The position numbers and the translations under genes are program-made. A stretch of 64,000 nucleotides of DNA from Oscillospiraceae bacterium. GTDB taxonomy: Bacteria > Bacillota > Clostridia > Oscillospirales > Ruminococcaceae. Location of the stretch: positions 25,328 to 89,327 of the forward strand of contig JAJQFI010000003.1 in the NCBI GenBank assembly GCA_021201235.1, in the 5' to 3' direction. Shown here in pieces: positions 34,193 to 43,546 of this stretch. Numbering within the stretch: the stretch's first letter is position 1; each line of letters opens with the position of its first letter. The notes below the pieces were generated by a model. It worked only from the letters and a program-made list of their open reading frames with translations. It made no database searches and had not been told where the DNA came from.

Positions 34193-35233
34193 TTATAGCG
34201 GTAGCTGTTCGATTCCCTTAGCCTCGGGGAGACCAAACATCAGGTTCATGTTCTGAATTGCCTGTCCTGCGGCGCCCTTGACCATGTTGTCGATGGCGCC
34301 CATCATGATGACCCTGTTCGTGCGCTCGTCCAGCTTGCAGGAAACGTCGGCAAGGTTCGAGCCACGAACCCATCTTGTCTCGGTCGGCACGCCATAGGGG
34401 AGGACACGGACGAAATGCTCGTCCTTATAGCAGGCTTCATATGCGTTATGCAATTCCTCCGGAGTTACGGATTTTACGAGGCTTGCATATGCCGTCACCA
34501 AGATTCCTCTTTGCATGGGCACGAGGTGCGGGGTGAAGCTGATTCTTACGTCACGTCCTGCGACGTTCGAAAGCTGTTCCTCAATTTCGGGAACATGCCT
34601 GTGTGCGGCGACGGAATAAGCCTTGATGGATTCGTTGACCTCGCAGAAGAGGTTTGCGGTCTTCGCACCTCTGCCGGCGCCTGAGGTGCCGCTCTTCGCG
34701 TCGATGATGATTGAATCGGGGTCGATATAGCCCGCTTTCAGAAGCGGATAGATGCTTAAGAATGAGCAGGTCGGATAGCAACCCGGGTTAGCGATGAGCC
34801 GGGCGCTCTTTATTTTATCCCGATTGATTTCGGGCAAACCGTAGACGGCTTCTTTAATGAATTCGGGGCAGGGATGATGAATCTTGTACCACTGCTCATA
34901 GATTTCGGGATCTGTTATTCTGAAATCGGCGCTGAGGTCGATAATCTTGCATTTCGAGAGAATTTCCTCGGTCACCTGAGAGGCGCAAAAGCCCTGCGGA
35001 GTTGCGGTGAAGATAACGTCGCAGTTTTTCGACATTTTAAGCATATCCTCGCCACAGCATTCATCGTCTTCATAATCACGAAGAGCGCCGTATTCGTTCG
35101 AGAATGGCGTTCCCGCATAGCTACGCGACCCGAGCCCGACGATTTCGACATCGTCACGCTGTTTCAACAATCTTACCAATTCGGCACCGGCATACCCCGT
35201 CGCGCCGATTATTCCAACTTTAATCTTATTCAT
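34193..35233 (-). CDS. argC: N-acetyl-gamma-glutamyl-phosphate reductase
   Basis: 346 residues from the ATG at 35233. It has the NADP-binding start KVGIIGATGYAGAELVRLL, the catalytic Cys in ANPGCYPT and HRHVPEIEEQL near the C-terminus. It reduces acetylglutamyl phosphate to the semialdehyde. First gene of the operon, downstream of a consensus-like promoter and a palindrome-rich leader. Confidence 0.96.
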   Translation of the reverse strand: MNKIKVGIIGATGYAGAELVRLLKQRDDVEIVGLGSRSYAGTPFSNEYGALRDYEDDECCGEDMLKMSKNCDVIFTATPQGFCASQVTEEILSKCKIIDLSADFRITDPEIYEQWYKIHHPCPEFIKEAVYGLPEINRDKIKSARLIANPGCYPTCSFLSIYPLLKAGYIDPDSIIIDAKSGTSGAGRGAKTANLFCEVNESIKAYSVAAHRHVPEIEEQLSNVAGRDVRISFTPHLVPMQRGILVTAYASLVKSVTPEELHNAYEACYKDEHFVRVLPYGVPTETRWVRGSNLADVSCKLDERTNRVIMMGAIDNMVKGAAGQAIQNMNLMFGLPEAKGIEQLPL

Positions 35234-35261
35234 ACTATACCAATCTCCCGAAAGTGATTGT

Positions 35262-35282
35262 GGAAGTTGCAAAGCAACTTCC
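35262..35282 (-). repeat. perfect hairpin in argC leader
   Basis: GGAAGTTGC/GCAACTTCC, nine perfect pairs with a 3-nt loop, about 30 nt before argC. Confidence 0.7.
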
Positions 35283-35284
35283 GC

Positions 35285-35310
35285 AGCTTGGGATACTTAT
35301 ATCCCAAGCT
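35285..35310 (-). promoter_or_regulatory. perfect palindrome at the argC transcription start
   Basis: AGCTTGGGATA/TATCCCAAGCT, eleven perfect pairs with a CTTA gap. Its right arm covers the expected transcription start, so it is more likely an operator than an RNA hairpin. Confidence 0.6.
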
Positions 35311-35312
35311 GT

Positions 35313-35341
35313 ATTATACAACATATGCACTTTTTTTGCAA
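35313..35341 (-). promoter_or_regulatory. promoter of the arg operon
   Basis: Minus-strand TTGCAA (35341-35336), 17-nt spacer, TATAAT (35318-35313). Confidence 0.85.
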
Positions 35342-35398
35342 CCATTATTTTTAAAAAGAGAGGTTCTCAAAAAAATTCCCGAGAATCGAAATTCCCTA

Positions 35399-35427
35399 TT
35401 GCATTTTGGAAAATATAATGCTATAAT
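35399..35427 (+). promoter_or_regulatory. promoter of the mraZ (dcw) operon
   Basis: TTGCAT, 17-nt spacer, TATAAT (35422-35427), divergent from the arg promoter. Confidence 0.85.
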
Positions 35428-35438
35428 TGGTGTACTGA

Positions 35439-35473
35439 GTGGTATCGAGTGTTAAAAGGTGGCAAAAAGTGAG
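35439..35473 (+). promoter_or_regulatory. putative MraZ operator, four GTG repeats at 10-bp spacing
   Basis: GTG cores start at 35439, 35449, 35459 and 35469, one helical turn apart, directly after the expected transcription start. MraZ is known to bind direct repeats in its own promoter region. The last repeat overlaps the ribosome binding site GAGGTG. Confidence 0.75.
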
Positions 35474-35482
35474 GTGAATCCG

Positions 35483-35917
35483 ATGCCGGAAGAGTTAAAA
35501 ATGAGCGGCGAGCTCCCTTATACGATTGACGTGAAGGGCAGAATGAGCTTCCCGCAAAGATTTCGTGACGTACTGGGCGACAGCTTTGTTTTGACGCGTG
35601 GCGCAGACCATCGGCTGGTTGCATACTCAACCGAGCATTGGAACACACTCCGTGACAAGATTTCACTCATGCGTGAGGGCAAGGACAAGGAAATCCTCAA
35701 GCAGATTTACATCAAGGGAGCTATTCAGGTCGAAACGGATAAGCTCGGAAGAATTCTGGTGCCACAGGCTTTGAGAGAATACGCCCGGCTCCTCAAGGAC
35801 GTTTACGTCGTCGGAGCTATCGACACGGCGGAAATCTGGGACAAGAACACCTATGAAGAGTTCACGCAGTCGATTTCGCCGGATGACCTCTATGCGGCTC
35901 TTGAAGCGTTGGAATAA
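35483..35917 (+). CDS. mraZ: transcriptional regulator MraZ
   Basis: 144 residues from the ATG at 35483 (GAGGTGAATCCG). Two MraZ half-domains are visible: TIDVKGRMSFPQRFRD and VETDKLGRILVPQALRE, each with the DxKGR/DxxGR core. MraZ represses its own operon by binding repeats near the promoter; such repeats are present just upstream. An upstream GTG at 35459 is in frame but lies within the operator. Confidence 0.95.
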   Translation: MPEELKMSGELPYTIDVKGRMSFPQRFRDVLGDSFVLTRGADHRLVAYSTEHWNTLRDKISLMREGKDKEILKQIYIKGAIQVETDKLGRILVPQALREYARLLKDVYVVGAIDTAEIWDKNTYEEFTQSISPDDLYAALEALE

Positions 35918-35935
35918 AGAAATAAGGATAGTTTC

Positions 35936-36859
35936 ATGGAATTTCGGCATATACCGGTTCTACTGGATGAATGTATAGACGGGCTTAATATCAAGCCCGA
36001 CGGGATTTATGTTGACGGAACCGCCGGCGGTGCGGGGCACTCAAGAGCGATTGCGAAAAAGCTTGTTACAGGCAAGCTCATAGCGATTGATCGCGACCCC
36101 GAGGCTGTCGAAGTTGCCCGTGAACGGCTTTTCGGGCTGAATGCCACGGTTGTCCGGGGCACATTCGGAAACGTCGACAAAATACTTGACGAGCAGGGAA
36201 TCGAAGGCATCGACGGATTGCTCCTTGATATCGGCGTCAGCTCCTATCAGCTTGACAATCCCTCGAGAGGCTTCTCCTATCACTCGGAAGAGAGCGATCT
36301 CGACATGAGAATGAGCGAGAGCGGACTGAGCGCCCGGGACGTCGTCAACACATATTCGTATGAAGACCTGACCCGTATACTTTTTGAATACGGCGAAGAA
36401 AAGTTTGCGAAGAGCATCGCCTCGAATATCGTCAAGGAACGAGAAAAAGGCGAGATAAAAACCGTCGGAGACCTGGCGGATATAATAAGAGAGTCGGTTC
36501 CGGCAAAGGTGAAACGGGAGAAAAACCCCTGCAAGAAGACCTTTCAGGCAATCAGAATAGAAGTAAACAACGAGTTCGGCGAGCTTTCGGAAGCTCTTGA
36601 CAAGGGCTTCGACAGGCTCAAGCCCGGCGGAAGGCTTTGCGTGATTACCTTCCACTCGCTCGAGGACAGAATGGTGAAGCAGAGATTTTTAAGCTTCGCC
36701 CAGGGCTGTATCTGCCCGCCCGAGTTCCCCGTGTGCGTATGCGGCAGAACCCCGAGGGGTAAGATGATCACCAAGAAGCCCATCGAACCGAGCGAAGAAG
36801 AACTCGCATCGAATAACAGAAGCCATTCGGCAAAATTACGGATAGTAGAAAAATTGTAA
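35936..36859 (+). CDS. rsmH: 16S rRNA m4C1402 methyltransferase
   Basis: 307 residues. RHIPVLLDECIDGL, YVDGTAGGAGHS (SAM binding), LLDIGVSSYQLD, RGFSY and CVITFHSLEDRMVKQ are signature MraW/RsmH segments. It lies 18 nt after mraZ, its invariable neighbour. It methylates N4 of C1402 in the ribosomal P site. Confidence 0.97.
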   Translation: MEFRHIPVLLDECIDGLNIKPDGIYVDGTAGGAGHSRAIAKKLVTGKLIAIDRDPEAVEVARERLFGLNATVVRGTFGNVDKILDEQGIEGIDGLLLDIGVSSYQLDNPSRGFSYHSEESDLDMRMSESGLSARDVVNTYSYEDLTRILFEYGEEKFAKSIASNIVKEREKGEIKTVGDLADIIRESVPAKVKREKNPCKKTFQAIRIEVNNEFGELSEALDKGFDRLKPGGRLCVITFHSLEDRMVKQRFLSFAQGCICPPEFPVCVCGRTPRGKMITKKPIEPSEEELASNNRSHSAKLRIVEKL

Positions 36860-36871
36860 GAGGGTGTAAAC

Positions 36872-37375
36872 ATGGCGTATCGTGACGACAATTTAGCTTA
36901 TGATATTTCGGTCTATGAGCCGAAGAGCAACGCCCAGCCGAAGACTCAGCCGAAGGCGGAGCCGAAACGCAAGCCCCGTATCGAAATACGGCATAACACA
37001 ATCGCTCTGCCGCAGAACCTCTTCACGATTTTCGTAACCGCCGCAGTCGTCTTTGCGGTGATGTTCGCACTTCTCTATGGCAAGGTCGAGAGCAACCGGC
37101 TCTTCAACGAGATTTCGACGCTTGAAAGCGAGCTTACCGAGCTCGAGAGCGACAACGCAAGCCTCGCCGCCGAGTATGAATCGAAAACATCGCTGAAGAC
37201 CGTCGAGGAATACGCCCAGAACGTTCTTGGGCTTGAGAAGTTGGATAAATCCCAGATTGAATATGTCGAGGTCGAGGCGGACACCGTCATCGAGGTTGTA
37301 GAAACGGAGAGCTCAAACATATTCGTAATCTTAAAGAACTGGTTTGACGACCTGTTTGAATATCTTGGGTTCTGA
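36872..37375 (+). CDS. ftsL: cell division protein FtsL-like
   Basis: 167 residues. Lys/Pro-rich cytoplasmic tail, one transmembrane segment (about 50-70, IFVTAAVVFAVMFALLYGKV), then a coiled coil (ISTLESELTELESDNASL) as in FtsL/DivIC. Sequence is poorly conserved in this family; topology and location between rsmH and the PBP gene support the name. Confidence 0.85.
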   Translation: MAYRDDNLAYDISVYEPKSNAQPKTQPKAEPKRKPRIEIRHNTIALPQNLFTIFVTAAVVFAVMFALLYGKVESNRLFNEISTLESELTELESDNASLAAEYESKTSLKTVEEYAQNVLGLEKLDKSQIEYVEVEADTVIEVVETESSNIFVILKNWFDDLFEYLGF

Positions 37376-37411
37376 TTAAATAGTATTGGTAATGAGATAA
37401 GTGTATCGAGG

Positions 37412-37460
37412 GAAAGTTAAGTTTTGCCTTCTTGAATATTGAAGGGTAAACTTAGCTTTC
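37412..37460 (+). repeat. long imperfect hairpin before the PBP gene
   Basis: Two 20-nt arms pair at 17 of 20 positions around a 9-nt loop in the gap between ftsL and the PBP gene. There is no T-run after it. It could be an mRNA processing or attenuation element. Confidence 0.55.
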
Positions 37461-37514
37461 TTCAGTAAGAGGCAAAAAGTCGGAACGTGTTATTTTTTGC
37501 AAGAAGGAGTTAAA

Positions 37515-39758
37515 ATGGCAGAACAAAAAAAGACAACTCCAAAAATGAAGAGGCGACTGCTGATACCGCTGATGGCAATCATGATGGTGGCGCTTGTGTA
37601 TGTCACATACACCATGTATCAGGTTGCGATTGTTGACAGTGAAACGTATCAGGCTCTCGCCAACGACCAGCAGTTCAAGACAACGACAATCAGCGCAAAC
37701 AGAGGAACAATCTACGATTCGAACGGTCAGGTGCTCGCACAGAGCGTGACGGTCTATACCGTCTATGTCGACCCGAGAACCTTCTCAGAAAGAGACACCG
37801 AGCAGGAGGATCTCATCGTCGAGACGCTTTCCGAGTACCTCGGTGTGGATGAGGACACAATAGAAACAAAGCTCCATAAGGACAACGCCTATCAGGTCAT
37901 CGCGACCGAGGTCGACAAGACCACGGCGACCTCAATTCTCACTATAATGAGTGAGGCAGGAGTTACTTCCGTCGGAGCTACGGCAACGACCGAAAGATAC
38001 TATCCTCAGGACGACCTGGCGGCGAACGTGGTCGGGCACCTGCATTATGACGGCTACGGAATCTACGGAATTGAGGCTTCGTATGACGACTATCTTACGG
38101 GCACCGACGGCGAAATCGTCACGGCGATAGATGCGAACGGCTCGGAGATCCAGTATAAGTACAAGCAGAGCTATGACGCCGTAGACGGCTACTCGGTCTA
38201 TTCGACAATCGACGCGACCATTCAGTACTATGTCGAGGAGGCGCTTGCCAACGCGGTCGAGGCGAACGACCCCGAAAACGGCGCCTGTGCAATAGTCATG
38301 AACTGCAAGACCGGGGCTATCTATGCGATGGCTTCGTCTCCCACATATAATCTTAACGAACCCTCTGTAGTAACGGACGAATCCCTCTCCGAATATCTGG
38401 CGGGGCTTTCGGACACAGCTACGGATGAGGAATACAGCGCGGCGCTCTCCGAATCGCTCTATACCCAGTGGACGAACAAGGCGATTTCGAGCATCTACTT
38501 CCCGGGCTCCGTTTTCAAGGTTGTAACCGGCTCGGCGGCTCTTGAGGAGAACGCAATTACTCTGAGCGACACCTTCTATTGCTCGGGCACGATAACCGTT
38601 GCCGACACACTCTATCACTGCTGGAGCTATGCGACATCAGGCGCACATGGCTCGCAGACCTTCGTCGAGGCTATGACAAATTCCTGCAACCCGGCTTTCG
38701 TGCAGATTGGACAGAAGCTCGGCATGGAGGCATTCAGTAAATATTTCGAGGCGTTCGGCTTCACACAGAAGACGGGAATCGACCTTTCCGCCGAGTCGAA
38801 CAGCCTTTATATTGACGCCGACAGCATGACACTTGTAAACCTCGCGTCAAGCTCCTTCGGTCAGGCAAATAAAGTCACGCCTATCCAGATGATTTGCGCC
38901 TTCGCGGCGGTTGTAAACGGCGGATATCTCCTGACCCCCTATGTTGTCGACAAAGTAGTCGATGCCGAGGGTAACATCGTCATGCAGAACGAGACCACCG
39001 TCAAGCGGCAGGTAATTTCCGAAGAAACCTCGGAGACGATGCGTGAGGTCCTCGAGACGGTTGTAAACACCAACTCGGGAAGCAACGCCTACATCAAGGG
39101 CTATTCAATCGGCGGCAAGTCGGGAACATCCCAGAAGCTTGACGAGGATTCATCCGGTACGACCTATGTATCGTCCTACGTCGCGTTCTATCCCGCCGAC
39201 GACCCCGAGATAATCATGCTTGTAATGGTCGACCATCCGACGAACGGACTTTACTACGGCTCTGCCGTTGCGGCGCCCGTTGTCGTTGAAGCTCTGACCG
39301 AGATTCTGCCGTATCTCGGGTATTACGCCGAGTATACTGAGGAAGATTTGGAAGATATGGACGTTTCCGTCCCGTATATAAGAGGCTCGACCGTCGAGCA
39401 GGCTACGACTACACTTGAAGCCCTTGGGCTTGAAATCGAGGTTATAGGCGAAGGCGACACGGTCATCAGGCAGGTGCCCTCAAGCGGAAACACCATGCCG
39501 ACGGGATGTACGGTTGTCGTGTATACGGATGAAGACTATGACGTGCAATACACGACCGTTCCGGATATATCCGGTTGCTCTTTGTCGGAGGCGAACAGAC
39601 TGCTGACGAAGGCAGGGCTTAACCTGTTGCCCTTGGGAGGAGCCGCCGAGAAGTCAGGAGCAGTATGCTCCGGCACATCGAACTACACCGTCGGAACGAC
39701 AGTAGAGGTCGGCACGATTATTGAAGCGTACTTTGTTGTAAATGAGGACAGTGGTTGA
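37515..39758 (+). CDS. class B penicillin-binding protein with PASTA domains (SpoVD/PBP2x type)
   Basis: 747 residues from the ATG at 37515 (AAGGAGTTAAA). N-terminal membrane anchor (13-36), dimerisation domain (ANRGTIYDSNGQVLA), transpeptidase with Ser332 in PGSVFK, the SxN-type motif NSCNP and KSGT in GGKSGTSQ. Two C-terminal PASTA domains begin VPYIRGSTVEQA and VPDISGCSLSEA. It crosslinks septal (or spore cortex) peptidoglycan with the FtsW/SpoVE-type protein encoded downstream. Confidence 0.94.
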   Translation: MAEQKKTTPKMKRRLLIPLMAIMMVALVYVTYTMYQVAIVDSETYQALANDQQFKTTTISANRGTIYDSNGQVLAQSVTVYTVYVDPRTFSERDTEQEDLIVETLSEYLGVDEDTIETKLHKDNAYQVIATEVDKTTATSILTIMSEAGVTSVGATATTERYYPQDDLAANVVGHLHYDGYGIYGIEASYDDYLTGTDGEIVTAIDANGSEIQYKYKQSYDAVDGYSVYSTIDATIQYYVEEALANAVEANDPENGACAIVMNCKTGAIYAMASSPTYNLNEPSVVTDESLSEYLAGLSDTATDEEYSAALSESLYTQWTNKAISSIYFPGSVFKVVTGSAALEENAITLSDTFYCSGTITVADTLYHCWSYATSGAHGSQTFVEAMTNSCNPAFVQIGQKLGMEAFSKYFEAFGFTQKTGIDLSAESNSLYIDADSMTLVNLASSSFGQANKVTPIQMICAFAAVVNGGYLLTPYVVDKVVDAEGNIVMQNETTVKRQVISEETSETMREVLETVVNTNSGSNAYIKGYSIGGKSGTSQKLDEDSSGTTYVSSYVAFYPADDPEIIMLVMVDHPTNGLYYGSAVAAPVVVEALTEILPYLGYYAEYTEEDLEDMDVSVPYIRGSTVEQATTTLEALGLEIEVIGEGDTVIRQVPSSGNTMPTGCTVVVYTDEDYDVQYTTVPDISGCSLSEANRLLTKAGLNLLPLGGAAEKSGAVCSGTSNYTVGTTVEVGTIIEAYFVVNEDSG

Positions 39759-39759
39759 T

Positions 39760-41205
39760 ATGAAGCTGTATGATTTATTAGCCGGGATATGCACGGTTAC
39801 TCCCGAAGATATTCCGAATATCGAAATTGACAAGATTTCTTCCGATTCACGGGACGAGGTCTCGGAGTCTACGCTCTTTGTCGCCCTCAAGGGGGCTAAG
39901 TTCGATGCGCATGATGCTGTGCCCGAGATGAGTAAAAAGGGCGTGCAGGTGTTTGTTGTCGAGCATGATTGCGGCGTGGAGCACCAGATAGTCGTCAGGG
40001 ACTCGAGGCTTGCTTTGTCGACCCTCTGGGCTAACTGGTATCATAACCCCGAAAGAAAGCTCAAGCTCATCGGCATTACCGGCACCAACGGAAAGACCAC
40101 CACTACTACTGTCATAAAGCGGCTTCTTGACGCTCTCGGCATCAAAGCCGGGCTTATCGGCACATGCGGGAACGAGGTCTGTGACCGGTTTATTCACACT
40201 GAGAATACCACACCTATGCCGAACGAGTTCTTTGAGCTCCTTGCTGAAATGGTCGATGCGGGCTGTGAGTATGCCGTTATGGAGGCTTCCTCGCAGGGGC
40301 TCGAGCAGGAAAGGCTCGGCAAGTGCATCTTCGAGGTTTCGGCTTTCCTGAACCTTACCCAAGACCACCTCGACGTTCACGGCACTATGGAAAACTACTA
40401 TCAGGCGAAAAAGCTTCTCTTCCAAAGGAGCAAGAACGCCGTTATCGATATCGACGACCCATACGGCGAGCGGCTCTTCAATGAAATCGACTGCCCGAAA
40501 TACACGCTTTCGATAAAGAAGGAAGCCGACTTCTATGCCGACATGATAAAGCTCTCGGCGCACAAGTCGACATATTGGTATTCGAATGCCCTGAAGAGCT
40601 ATAAGGTCGAAATCCCGCTCCCGGGAAGCTACAACGTCTCGAACACTATGACGGCAATTGCCGTTCTTGAGCTTGCGGGAATAGGAGCCGAGAAGACGAT
40701 TCCTCTTATCTCGAAGATTAACGGCGTTCGGGGAAGATGCGAAGTGGTGCCGACGGGAAGAGACTTCACCGTCATCATCGACTATGCCCATTCGCCCGAC
40801 GCAATTACGAATATTTTAAAGAACGTCCGTGAAAGCGCAGGGGACCATAGAAGAATAGTCTGCCTGTTCGGTTGCGGCGGAAACCGTGACGCAAAGAAGC
40901 GCCCCTTAATGGCGCAGGCGGCGGAGCAGGGTGCCGATTTTCTCGTCGTGACTTCCGATAATCCAAGAAACGAAGACCCGCATGCGATTATAATGGACAT
41001 AATCGCCGGTCTTTCGGACGGGTTCAAGGAATATATTGAAATAGACAACCGTCGGGACGCCATCTTCTGGGCAATTCACAATGCCCGAAAGGACGACGTA
41101 ATCGTCCTCTGCGGCAAGGGTCACGAGGACTATCAGATTCTTTCCACCGGGAAGATACATTTTGATGAGAGGGAAGTTGTAGCGGAAGCGTTGCAAGAAG
41201 GATGA
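39760..41205 (+). CDS. murE: UDP-MurNAc-tripeptide synthetase
   Basis: 481 residues from the ATG at 39760, right after the PBP stop. ATP site GITGTNGKTTT, and the substrate motif TSDNPRNEDP. The DNPR form is that of enzymes adding meso-diaminopimelate, so the wall is probably mDAP type. Cytoplasmic step of peptidoglycan precursor synthesis. Confidence 0.96.
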   Translation: MKLYDLLAGICTVTPEDIPNIEIDKISSDSRDEVSESTLFVALKGAKFDAHDAVPEMSKKGVQVFVVEHDCGVEHQIVVRDSRLALSTLWANWYHNPERKLKLIGITGTNGKTTTTTVIKRLLDALGIKAGLIGTCGNEVCDRFIHTENTTPMPNEFFELLAEMVDAGCEYAVMEASSQGLEQERLGKCIFEVSAFLNLTQDHLDVHGTMENYYQAKKLLFQRSKNAVIDIDDPYGERLFNEIDCPKYTLSIKKEADFYADMIKLSAHKSTYWYSNALKSYKVEIPLPGSYNVSNTMTAIAVLELAGIGAEKTIPLISKINGVRGRCEVVPTGRDFTVIIDYAHSPDAITNILKNVRESAGDHRRIVCLFGCGGNRDAKKRPLMAQAAEQGADFLVVTSDNPRNEDPHAIIMDIIAGLSDGFKEYIEIDNRRDAIFWAIHNARKDDVIVLCGKGHEDYQILSTGKIHFDEREVVAEALQEG

Positions 41206-41212
41206 GAAAGCT

Positions 41213-42229
41213 ATGCCATTTTGGATTAACATTATAGTCGGAATACTGTCCTGTATTATTTCCGGGTCGGTAGGAATGATATTGATTCCGTATCTTCGGA
41301 AGCTCAAAGCCGGCTCGCATATACTTGATATCGGTCCCGCCTGGCACAAGTCGAAGGAGGGCACTCCTCTTATGGGCGGGTTCATGTTTATCGTTTCGGT
41401 AATCATAACGTCGTGGATAGGCTATCTTATCATCAAGGCTTACCGCTCGGCTCACATGATGGAGACTCCCGAAAATTCGGGGTGGAACCTTCTTCTTGCC
41501 GTCGGCGTGGCTGTTCTTTTCATGCTCGTCGGCTTTATCGACGACTATATCAAAGTCGTGAAGAAGAGAAATCTCGGCTTAAGCGTCAAGGCGAAAACAA
41601 TCATGCAGGTTGTCATAGTCGTCGGCTATCTTGTGGCGCTTTACTTCCTCGGGAACACCACCTCGGTCGTTTTCCCGCTGATTGGCGAAGTCGATTTTGG
41701 TTGGTTCTACTATCCGCTGATGGACGTGTGCATCTATCTATTGGTGAATGCCGTGAATTTCACGGATGGCGTCGACGGGCTCTTGGGCTCCGTTACGACT
41801 GTTTATTCATTGGCATTTGTTCTGATATTCGTGATCCTCGATAATTGGGAAATGTCAGCATTTTCGATGGCGGTTGCGGGAGGATGCCTGGGATTCCTTA
41901 TCTGGAACCTGCATCCCGCAAAGGTCTTCATGGGCGACACCGGCTCGATGTTCCTCGGAGGTGCGGTCGTCGCGATGGGCATGGCAAGCGGCTTGGAGCT
42001 TCTGATGCCGCTGATAGGTATTATTTATGTAATCGAAATGCTGTCGGATCTCATACAGATTGCAAGCTTCAAAATCCGCCACAAGCGCGTTTTCAAGATG
42101 GCGCCGATTCACCACCACTTCGAACTCTGCGGCTGGAGCGAATATAAAATCCTGTGGGTGTTCTCGGGCGTTACTCTTGTAGCTGGTGCTCTGGGAATAC
42201 TGGCGACATATTTACACATTGCGGAATAA
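41213..42229 (+). CDS. mraY: phospho-MurNAc-pentapeptide transferase
   Basis: 338 residues, about ten transmembrane helices. The signature segments KEGTPLMGG, GFIDDYIKV, NFTDGVDGL, GDTGSMFLGG and MAPIHHHFE are all present. It makes lipid I at the inner face of the membrane. Confidence 0.98.
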   Translation: MPFWINIIVGILSCIISGSVGMILIPYLRKLKAGSHILDIGPAWHKSKEGTPLMGGFMFIVSVIITSWIGYLIIKAYRSAHMMETPENSGWNLLLAVGVAVLFMLVGFIDDYIKVVKKRNLGLSVKAKTIMQVVIVVGYLVALYFLGNTTSVVFPLIGEVDFGWFYYPLMDVCIYLLVNAVNFTDGVDGLLGSVTTVYSLAFVLIFVILDNWEMSAFSMAVAGGCLGFLIWNLHPAKVFMGDTGSMFLGGAVVAMGMASGLELLMPLIGIIYVIEMLSDLIQIASFKIRHKRVFKMAPIHHHFELCGWSEYKILWVFSGVTLVAGALGILATYLHIAE

Positions 42230-42251
42230 GTAAGAAAGGGGTCACACGCCT

Positions 42252-43529
42252 TTGGCTGAGAAAAGAAGAAATTACATAATCGGCTCGGGCGCAGACGGCT
42301 CTTCGGGTGCTATTACCGTTTCACAGGGCTCGGGCAAGAAAGCCCGCAAAGAGGCTAAGAAAGCAAAGAAGATAAAGGAACCGAGGCTCCGTCTCATCGA
42401 CGGCAGTATGGACCCCGTCTTCTTTGTTATTGTCGTAGTCATGCTCGTTTACGGGCTTATTATGGTCTTCTCGGCGAGCTATATCGAGGGGCTTACTTAT
42501 TATGACGACGGCTACAGATTTGTGAGAACTCAGGGAATGGCGGCAATCATCGGCGTTATCGCGATGCTGTTCATCTCCTTCTTTGATTATCATATACTTT
42601 TTAATTCAAACGTTGTAATTCTTGGATATACGGCGATGCTGGCGCTTCTGACATACACCTCCTTCTTCGGAACGGAAAACGCCGGGGCAAGAAGGTGGAT
42701 TGAAATCGGCTCCTTCTCCTTCCAGCCTTCGGAGGCTATGAAGCCGGTGCTCATAATCTTCACGTCATTCTTATGCGTGAAGCTCCTTGAGAACCCCAAG
42801 CGGCAGAGCATGCCGTTCCTTGCAAGGTATCTCCCGCTTCTCGGGTCTCTTGCGCTCGTATGCCTCAACATGGTTTTGCAGAGGCACATTTCGGGACTTT
42901 TAATCATGGGAGCAATCTGGCTCTGCGTCGTTTTGCTGTCGGGAATCCCCTATAAGGACATCGCCAAGATGCTCGGCATCATAATAGTTGGCGGCGTGGC
43001 GGTTCTCTTACTCTATTCGACCATGCGTGAGGGCGGACTTTCCTATATCTCCGACCGACTCACGAGCATGACCACCATCGATGAGGGCGTTGTAACCGAC
43101 GACAACTGGCAGACGATGCAGTCGCTCATCGCCATCGGCTCGGGCGGATGGTTCGGACTTGGATTCGGCGAATCGAGGCAGAAATATCTCTGGCTCCCCG
43201 AGGCTCAGAACGACATGATTATATCCGTAATCGTCGAAGAGCTCGGCTATGTCGGAGGACTGGCGGTTATAATCCTCTTTGCACTGTTCATATACAGAGG
43301 CTTCAGAATCGCAAAGAAGGCTCCCGACAAATTCGGAACGCTCATAACCTCGGGAATCACCTTCCAGATAGGGCTTCAGGCTATACTTAATATCGGTGTT
43401 GCCTGCAACGCCTTCCCGAACACCGGCGTTACGCTCCCGTTCTTCAGCTACGGCGGCTCGGCGCTGATGATTCAGCTTATGGAGATGGGAGTAATACTCG
43501 GCGTTTCCCGGCAGTGCGAAAATATTTGA
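42252..43529 (+). CDS. ftsW: SEDS peptidoglycan polymerase FtsW/SpoVE
   Basis: 425 residues, TTG start after AAGAAAGGGG. A basic cytoplasmic tail is followed by about ten transmembrane helices. FSASY, GARRWI, SFQPSE, and the C-terminal PNTGVTLPFFSYGGSA are SEDS signatures. It polymerises glycan strands with the class B PBP upstream. It may be the SpoVE paralogue in a spore-forming host. Confidence 0.94.
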   Translation: MAEKRRNYIIGSGADGSSGAITVSQGSGKKARKEAKKAKKIKEPRLRLIDGSMDPVFFVIVVVMLVYGLIMVFSASYIEGLTYYDDGYRFVRTQGMAAIIGVIAMLFISFFDYHILFNSNVVILGYTAMLALLTYTSFFGTENAGARRWIEIGSFSFQPSEAMKPVLIIFTSFLCVKLLENPKRQSMPFLARYLPLLGSLALVCLNMVLQRHISGLLIMGAIWLCVVLLSGIPYKDIAKMLGIIIVGGVAVLLLYSTMREGGLSYISDRLTSMTTIDEGVVTDDNWQTMQSLIAIGSGGWFGLGFGESRQKYLWLPEAQNDMIISVIVEELGYVGGLAVIILFALFIYRGFRIAKKAPDKFGTLITSGITFQIGLQAILNIGVACNAFPNTGVTLPFFSYGGSALMIQLMEMGVILGVSRQCENI

Positions 43530-43546
43530 TTTGATAGGAGAAAATT

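Noticed and set aside
37932..38618. 228-codon minus-strand frame opposite the PBP gene
   Set aside because: Antisense shadow of a gene with all transpeptidase motifs.
39847..40791. 314-codon minus-strand frame opposite murE
   Set aside because: Antisense shadow; no start signals.
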